NCBI GenBank assembly: GCA_021647445.1
Contig: JAKIUS010000088.1
Location: 1 to 6,878 of the forward strand
DNA: 6,878 bases
Source of the DNA: Geopsychrobacter sp.
Lineage (GTDB): Bacteria > Desulfobacterota > Desulfuromonadia > Desulfuromonadales > Geopsychrobacteraceae
Direction of reading: 5' to 3'
The notes under the pieces were generated by a model. The model had not been told where the DNA came from and did no database searches. It worked only from the letters and a program-made list of their open reading frames with translations. A program made the position numbers and the translations under genes. Positions 4,456-6,878 of the stretch are shown here, piece by piece. The number at the start of each line of letters is the position of its first letter. The stretch's first letter is position 1.

Positions 4456-5418
4456 ATGCCGCAAATTCCGGCCAAAGACACGTCAAAGTACACGACAAAA
4501 TCACGCTTCGACAAAGCTATAAACTCACTGCTCGGGATGGTGCAAGGCGTAGCGATTGATGACGAAATCAATCCGACAGAAAAAGCGCACCTTGAAGACT
4601 GGCTCAACGATTATTCAACATACCAGCACAAACATCCCTTTAATGAAATCTACCCCGTCGTCAGGGATGCCATAGAAGACAATCTATTCACGTTCGAAGA
4701 GCACGCGGACATCACCTCCCTTTGCGAACGGCTCAACGGAGAATCTGCGTTTACTGACCAGGTCACAGCGGATATTCAAAGGCTGCATGGGGTTATGTCA
4801 GGTATTTTGGCGGATGGTGTAGTAAAGCCAAAAGAGGTCGCGGGACTATCCGACTGGTTGCAAGAACATGAACACCTGAAAACCTGTTGGCCATACGATG
4901 AAACCGAGTCCATCATCTGCGCTGTCCTGCAGGACGGCAAGATAACCCCCGCCGAACAAAAAGAATTACTCCTGTTTTTTTCCGAGTTCATTTCTGTTTG
5001 TGATGACAAAACCCTGACCCGTCTGCCCGTAGTCTTTGACGGTACCGTCAAAGCCGTCTGCGCGCTCGATCCAGATATATGCTTTCTGACTTCGGTGTTC
5101 TGTTTTACCGGTGCGCTGTCGGGAGGCCTGCGCAGTAAAGCCGAAAAGATTGTCGCCGAGCTAGGAGGAAGATCGTCGGGGTCAGTATCAAGAAAACTCG
5201 ACTATTTGGTTATCGGGGCTGAAGGGAATCCATGCTGGGCCTACGCCTGCTATGGCCGCAAAGTAGAAAAAGCCGTAGCGCTCAGAAAGGCAGGACACCA
5301 TGTTGTTATTGTCCATGAAAATGATTTTTGGGATGCGGTAGAAGGCCGCAGTAATGAAATCGAAACTGAAGAAACAATAGTCGTCTGCCCTGAATGCGGG
5401 GCCTTCATCGGCACTTAA
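4456..5418 (+). CDS. BRCT-domain protein with two TerB-like helical repeats, 320 aa
   Basis: The ATG at 4456 follows AGGAGGGG at 7 nt. Residues 20-90 and 105-180 are two helical units of the same design: G-x4-DDEI or ADGVV, then P-x-E-x3-L-x-DWL, then a P-x-x-E loop and a second LxDGxITxxE-like step. This resembles TerB or EF-hand-like calcium/metal-sensing helical modules. Residues 212-296 form a BRCT domain of the NAD-dependent ligase type: FCFTGAL, KAEKIVAELGG, LDYLVIGAEG, KVEKAVALRKAGHHVVIVHENDFW. A CPEC sequence (311-314) closes the protein. BRCT domains of this class bind DNA ends or phosphopeptides, so a DNA-binding or repair-linked role is likely. No nuclease or ligase catalytic motif is seen. 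As repressor-adjacent cargo it may be expressed in the lysogen. Confidence 0.85.
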   Translation: MPQIPAKDTSKYTTKSRFDKAINSLLGMVQGVAIDDEINPTEKAHLEDWLNDYSTYQHKHPFNEIYPVVRDAIEDNLFTFEEHADITSLCERLNGESAFTDQVTADIQRLHGVMSGILADGVVKPKEVAGLSDWLQEHEHLKTCWPYDETESIICAVLQDGKITPAEQKELLLFFSEFISVCDDKTLTRLPVVFDGTVKAVCALDPDICFLTSVFCFTGALSGGLRSKAEKIVAELGGRSSGSVSRKLDYLVIGAEGNPCWAYACYGRKVEKAVALRKAGHHVVIVHENDFWDAVEGRSNEIETEETIVVCPECGAFIGT

Positions 5419-5434
5419 TCTATATGGGGAAAAC

Positions 5435-5761
5435 ATGAAATACTCAACCTTTGTAATCCTGACCATTTTGTTTTGCCTGCTTACATCAACCGCCTGGGCC
5501 AGCCCCGACTACTGCCGAAGCAAATCAGCCGCCAAAGAGGACCTAAAACAGAGCCTGTTGGCTCGCTATGGCAATAGTTTTTCCACGGTCAAAATGCTAC
5601 TGGACTCTGGCGTGGAAAGTTACGAAAGACTATGTTCTGTCCCTGATGATGGGGTAAGACAGGGGATCATCAGCAAACTCAACGGTAGATACTACCCCGC
5701 CTTTTCAACGATCTGGATGCTCTACGAATCAAATTACAAAGACTATCAAGCTCTTCAGTAA
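5435..5761 (+). CDS. Small secreted protein with an internal sequence duplication, 108 aa
   Basis: A clear Sec signal peptide (MKYS, hydrophobic 5-17, then STAWA-SPDYC) predicts cleavage after A22, placing an 86-residue mature protein in the periplasm or outside. The mature part contains two copies of one pattern: residues about 44-70 and 81-107 share RYxxxFST, then MLxxSxxxY, then a closing xxL (11 of 27 identical). The first copy also carries SYERLCSVPDDGV between the repeats. Two Cys remain after cleavage (C27 and C67) and could pair. The start is supported by GGGGA just upstream and by the signal peptide. No enzyme motif is seen and I do not recognise the family. It is 16 nt after the BRCT gene, so probably in the same transcript. 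Confidence 0.8.
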   Translation: MKYSTFVILTILFCLLTSTAWASPDYCRSKSAAKEDLKQSLLARYGNSFSTVKMLLDSGVESYERLCSVPDDGVRQGIISKLNGRYYPAFSTIWMLYESNYKDYQALQ

Positions 5762-5792
5762 ATCAATTGTCGGGAGGGGACAAGGTACATCA

Positions 5793-6113
5793 ATGAAACC
5801 AGCAATTCTCATCCTCCTTTTTATCGGGCTGACTACCGTTGCTTACGCTAAACGTTTGCACCTCGAAAAGTATTACCAAGAGAAATGGTGCGCAGAGCAG
5901 GGAGGACAAACCGAAGTGGTCCTTGAGGATAGAACTAGGGTCGATTACCCCTCCTCCCGAGGGATTCACTTTGCGGGCCTTTTCCCACCTAACATCTTGT
6001 CTAACCAGGTGTTATTCATGGGCTCTTACTACATATTGTGCTGCAATCCAAACGGGCACTACATGTTGATATGTTGTGGAAAAATCGAACAAGCACTATT
6101 GACAACGACTTAA
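5793..6113 (+). CDS. Signal-peptide protein with a chimeric-looking C-terminus, 106 aa
   Basis: MKPAILILLFIGLTTVAYA is a Sec signal peptide with likely cleavage after A19. The next 32 residues, YYQEKWCAEQGG (27-38) followed by EVVLEDRTRVD (41-51), match from memory a widespread small family in phages and bacteria in which RVD is normally followed by CLTxTHAIEFDFxxKWAEAIGQ. Here that half is missing in all three frames I read and is replaced by YPSSRGIHFAGLFPP and a Cys- and Tyr-rich tail (GSYYILCCNP, LICCGK). The gene may be a chimera, a remnant after replacement of the 3' half, or a divergent member. AAGG lies 7 nt before the ATG. The stop lies inside the palindrome that precedes the toxin gene. 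Confidence 0.7.
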   Translation: MKPAILILLFIGLTTVAYAKRLHLEKYYQEKWCAEQGGQTEVVLEDRTRVDYPSSRGIHFAGLFPPNILSNQVLFMGSYYILCCNPNGHYMLICCGKIEQALLTTT

Positions 6114-6125
6114 CCTGAAGGTTAA
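6110..6125. promoter_or_regulatory. Perfect palindrome before the toxin gene, candidate antitoxin operator
   Basis: TTAACCTGAAGGTTAA has perfect 7-bp arms around a 2-bp centre. It spans the stop codon of the upstream gene (6111-6113) and the AAGG ribosome binding site (6118-6121) of the toxin gene. Type II antitoxins with HTH domains normally autorepress at such palindromes. A TTGACA (6099-6104) precedes it, but its matching -10 (TTAAAT, 6122-6127) would start transcription after the toxin GTG, so this promoter is doubtful. Confidence 0.6.
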
Positions 6126-6127
6126 AT

Positions 6128-6544
6128 GTGTATATCACCAAGGTCGATACATATAGGGGGGAGAGTTTTCGCATATTTTCGTTGTGCGATGAAGCTGGGT
6201 CCTCTGAAATAGATAAAATTGCCGCCTCAATAAATAACAGCCAGATAAAACAAATCGAAAAACTAGATGCTACTTTTGAGAGGATGGCGCTACACGGCCA
6301 ACGCTCACTGCCCACCGATCGATGCCATCATATCGACGATGGTATATGGCAGTTCAGGGCGGATGATATCCGTGTTTTTTGGTTTTACGATAAAGGTAAC
6401 GTTATTATTTGTACTCACGGGTTTATAAAAAAGGTGAACAGAACCCCGCGAAAACAAATAGATAAAGCAAAAACAGTAAGAGCTGAATATCATTCCGCAA
6501 AAAAAGAAGGACAACTAACAACTGTGGAGGAAGAAAATGAGTAA
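6128..6544 (+). CDS. HigB/RelE-like toxin (phage-derived Gp49-like), 138 aa
   Basis: The likely product is a ribosome-dependent mRNA interferase of a type II toxin-antitoxin pair, acting in the cytoplasm. The N-terminus, MYITKVDTYRGESFRIFSLCDEAGSS, and the core, WQFRADDIRVFWFYDKGN (74-91) with VIICTHGFIKKVNRTP (92-107) and KQIDKAK, follow the Gp49-like/HigB toxin pattern: beta strands bearing basic residues, then a C-terminal Lys/Arg-rich helix. The start is a GTG at 6128 with AAGG 6 nt upstream, at the edge of the palindrome. The stop overlaps the antitoxin ATG by 8 nt. Toxin-first order is typical of HigBA systems. The gene looks intact and is probably part of the element's stabilisation or phage-exclusion cargo. 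Confidence 0.88.
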   Translation: MYITKVDTYRGESFRIFSLCDEAGSSEIDKIAASINNSQIKQIEKLDATFERMALHGQRSLPTDRCHHIDDGIWQFRADDIRVFWFYDKGNVIICTHGFIKKVNRTPRKQIDKAKTVRAEYHSAKKEGQLTTVEEENE

Positions 6545-6878
6545 GGGGGCCTTTAAAGCATTATTAAAAGAGGCTAGAAAAACAGATAGCTATTGGGTCG
6601 AAAAAGCAATTCTTGAATTCTCTAGCGAATTACACATGCTCATGAAGTCGAAAGGAACCTCAAAGACTGAACTGGCCGCAATTATCGGGACTAGCCCGGC
6701 CTACATTACAAAGGTCTTTAGAGGTAATGCTAATTTCACCATTGAATCAATGGTAAAGCTGACCAGAGCCCTTGATGGAAGGTTGCATTTCCACGTCTCT
6801 GGCGAAGAAAAAAGGACCAGATGGTTTGATGTTATTGATGGTGGAAAAAACAGAATAGATGAGAATTACTGGAGTGAC
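6537..6878 (+). CDS. HTH antitoxin of the HigA type, partial at the right edge
   Basis: ATG at 6537 with GGAGG 6-7 nt upstream; 114 codons are open to the end of the window with no stop. The HTH lies at about residues 36-78: MKSKGTSKTELAAIIGTSPAYITKVFRGN, then FTIESMVKLTRALDGRLHFHV, a classic XRE fold with the recognition helix at SPAYITKVF. The unusual helical N-terminus (1-30) precedes the HTH. The C-terminus beyond VSGEEKR is probably the toxin-binding arm. The 8-nt overlap with the toxin stop (ATGAGTAA) couples their translation. The protein would neutralise the toxin and repress the operon at the palindrome just upstream. Confidence 0.87.
   Translation, partial: MSKGAFKALLKEARKTDSYWVEKAILEFSSELHMLMKSKGTSKTELAAIIGTSPAYITKVFRGNANFTIESMVKLTRALDGRLHFHVSGEEKRTRWFDVIDGGKNRIDENYWSD

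Noticed and set aside
5839..6069. Frameshifted continuation of the 5793 protein in the second frame
   Set aside because: I looked for the missing THAIEFDF-like half in the +1 frame and found none, so a simple frameshift does not explain the odd C-terminus.

Overview
This window looks like the early/regulatory end of a temperate phage (prophage) or a phage-like integrated element, probably in a Gram-negative proteobacterium. The reasons are tightly packed genes with strong AGGAGG-type ribosome binding sites, two divergent HTH regulators around a shared control region, a Toprim primase at the far end of one arm, a run of tiny phage-style genes, and Sec signal peptides on cargo proteins. The left end (about 1-1650) is visibly GC-rich and the right end (about 5400-6878) is AT-richer, as expected for cargo genes of separate origin. 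Species cannot be told from the sequence.

Left arm, minus strand, read right to left from a TTGACA promoter at 3777: an HTH regulator (3720-3130), a 66-aa protein (3127-2927) that shares a duplicated C-terminus with the regulator, an 89-aa protein (2899-2630), an 80-aa protein (2409-2167), a 41-aa membrane/secreted peptide too short for usual gene calling (2129-2004), two small Cys-rich putative zinc proteins (1989-1804 and 1773-1522), a 109-aa protein coupled by ATGA (1525-1196), a CHC2/Toprim primase (1183-197), and the start of a probable primase-helicase subunit (192 to beyond position 1). The primase reading frame breaks just before a conserved-looking Toprim tail, which continues one frame over. 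A single plus-strand gene (2493-2717) sits in the middle of this arm, antisense to it, and overlaps the 3' end of the 89-aa gene.

Control region (3721-3910): no gene. It holds the leftward promoter with a CAATG/CATTG palindrome on its -10, repeated TGCGRAA half-sites, and a perfect 8-bp inverted repeat (TGCGGAAA-N10-TTTCCGCA) that covers the likely rightward -10 and the first base of the rightward regulator. No ribosome binding site precedes that gene, so its mRNA may be leaderless, as known for lambda cI from PRM.

Right arm, plus strand: an XRE/repressor-type HTH protein (3911-4405), a protein with two TerB-like helical repeats and a BRCT domain (4456-5418), two small signal-peptide proteins (5435-5761 and 5793-6113), and a type II toxin-antitoxin pair of the HigB/HigA (Gp49-like toxin plus HTH antitoxin) kind (6128-6544 and 6537 to beyond the end). 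This is the usual position of lysogenically expressed cargo ('morons') next to a repressor, so the BRCT, secreted and toxin-antitoxin genes may serve host modification, stability or defence. That is inference from position.

No tRNA, rRNA, CRISPR array, insertion sequence or convincing rho-independent terminator was seen. No gene-free stretch exceeds 300 bases; the longest is the 190-bp control region.
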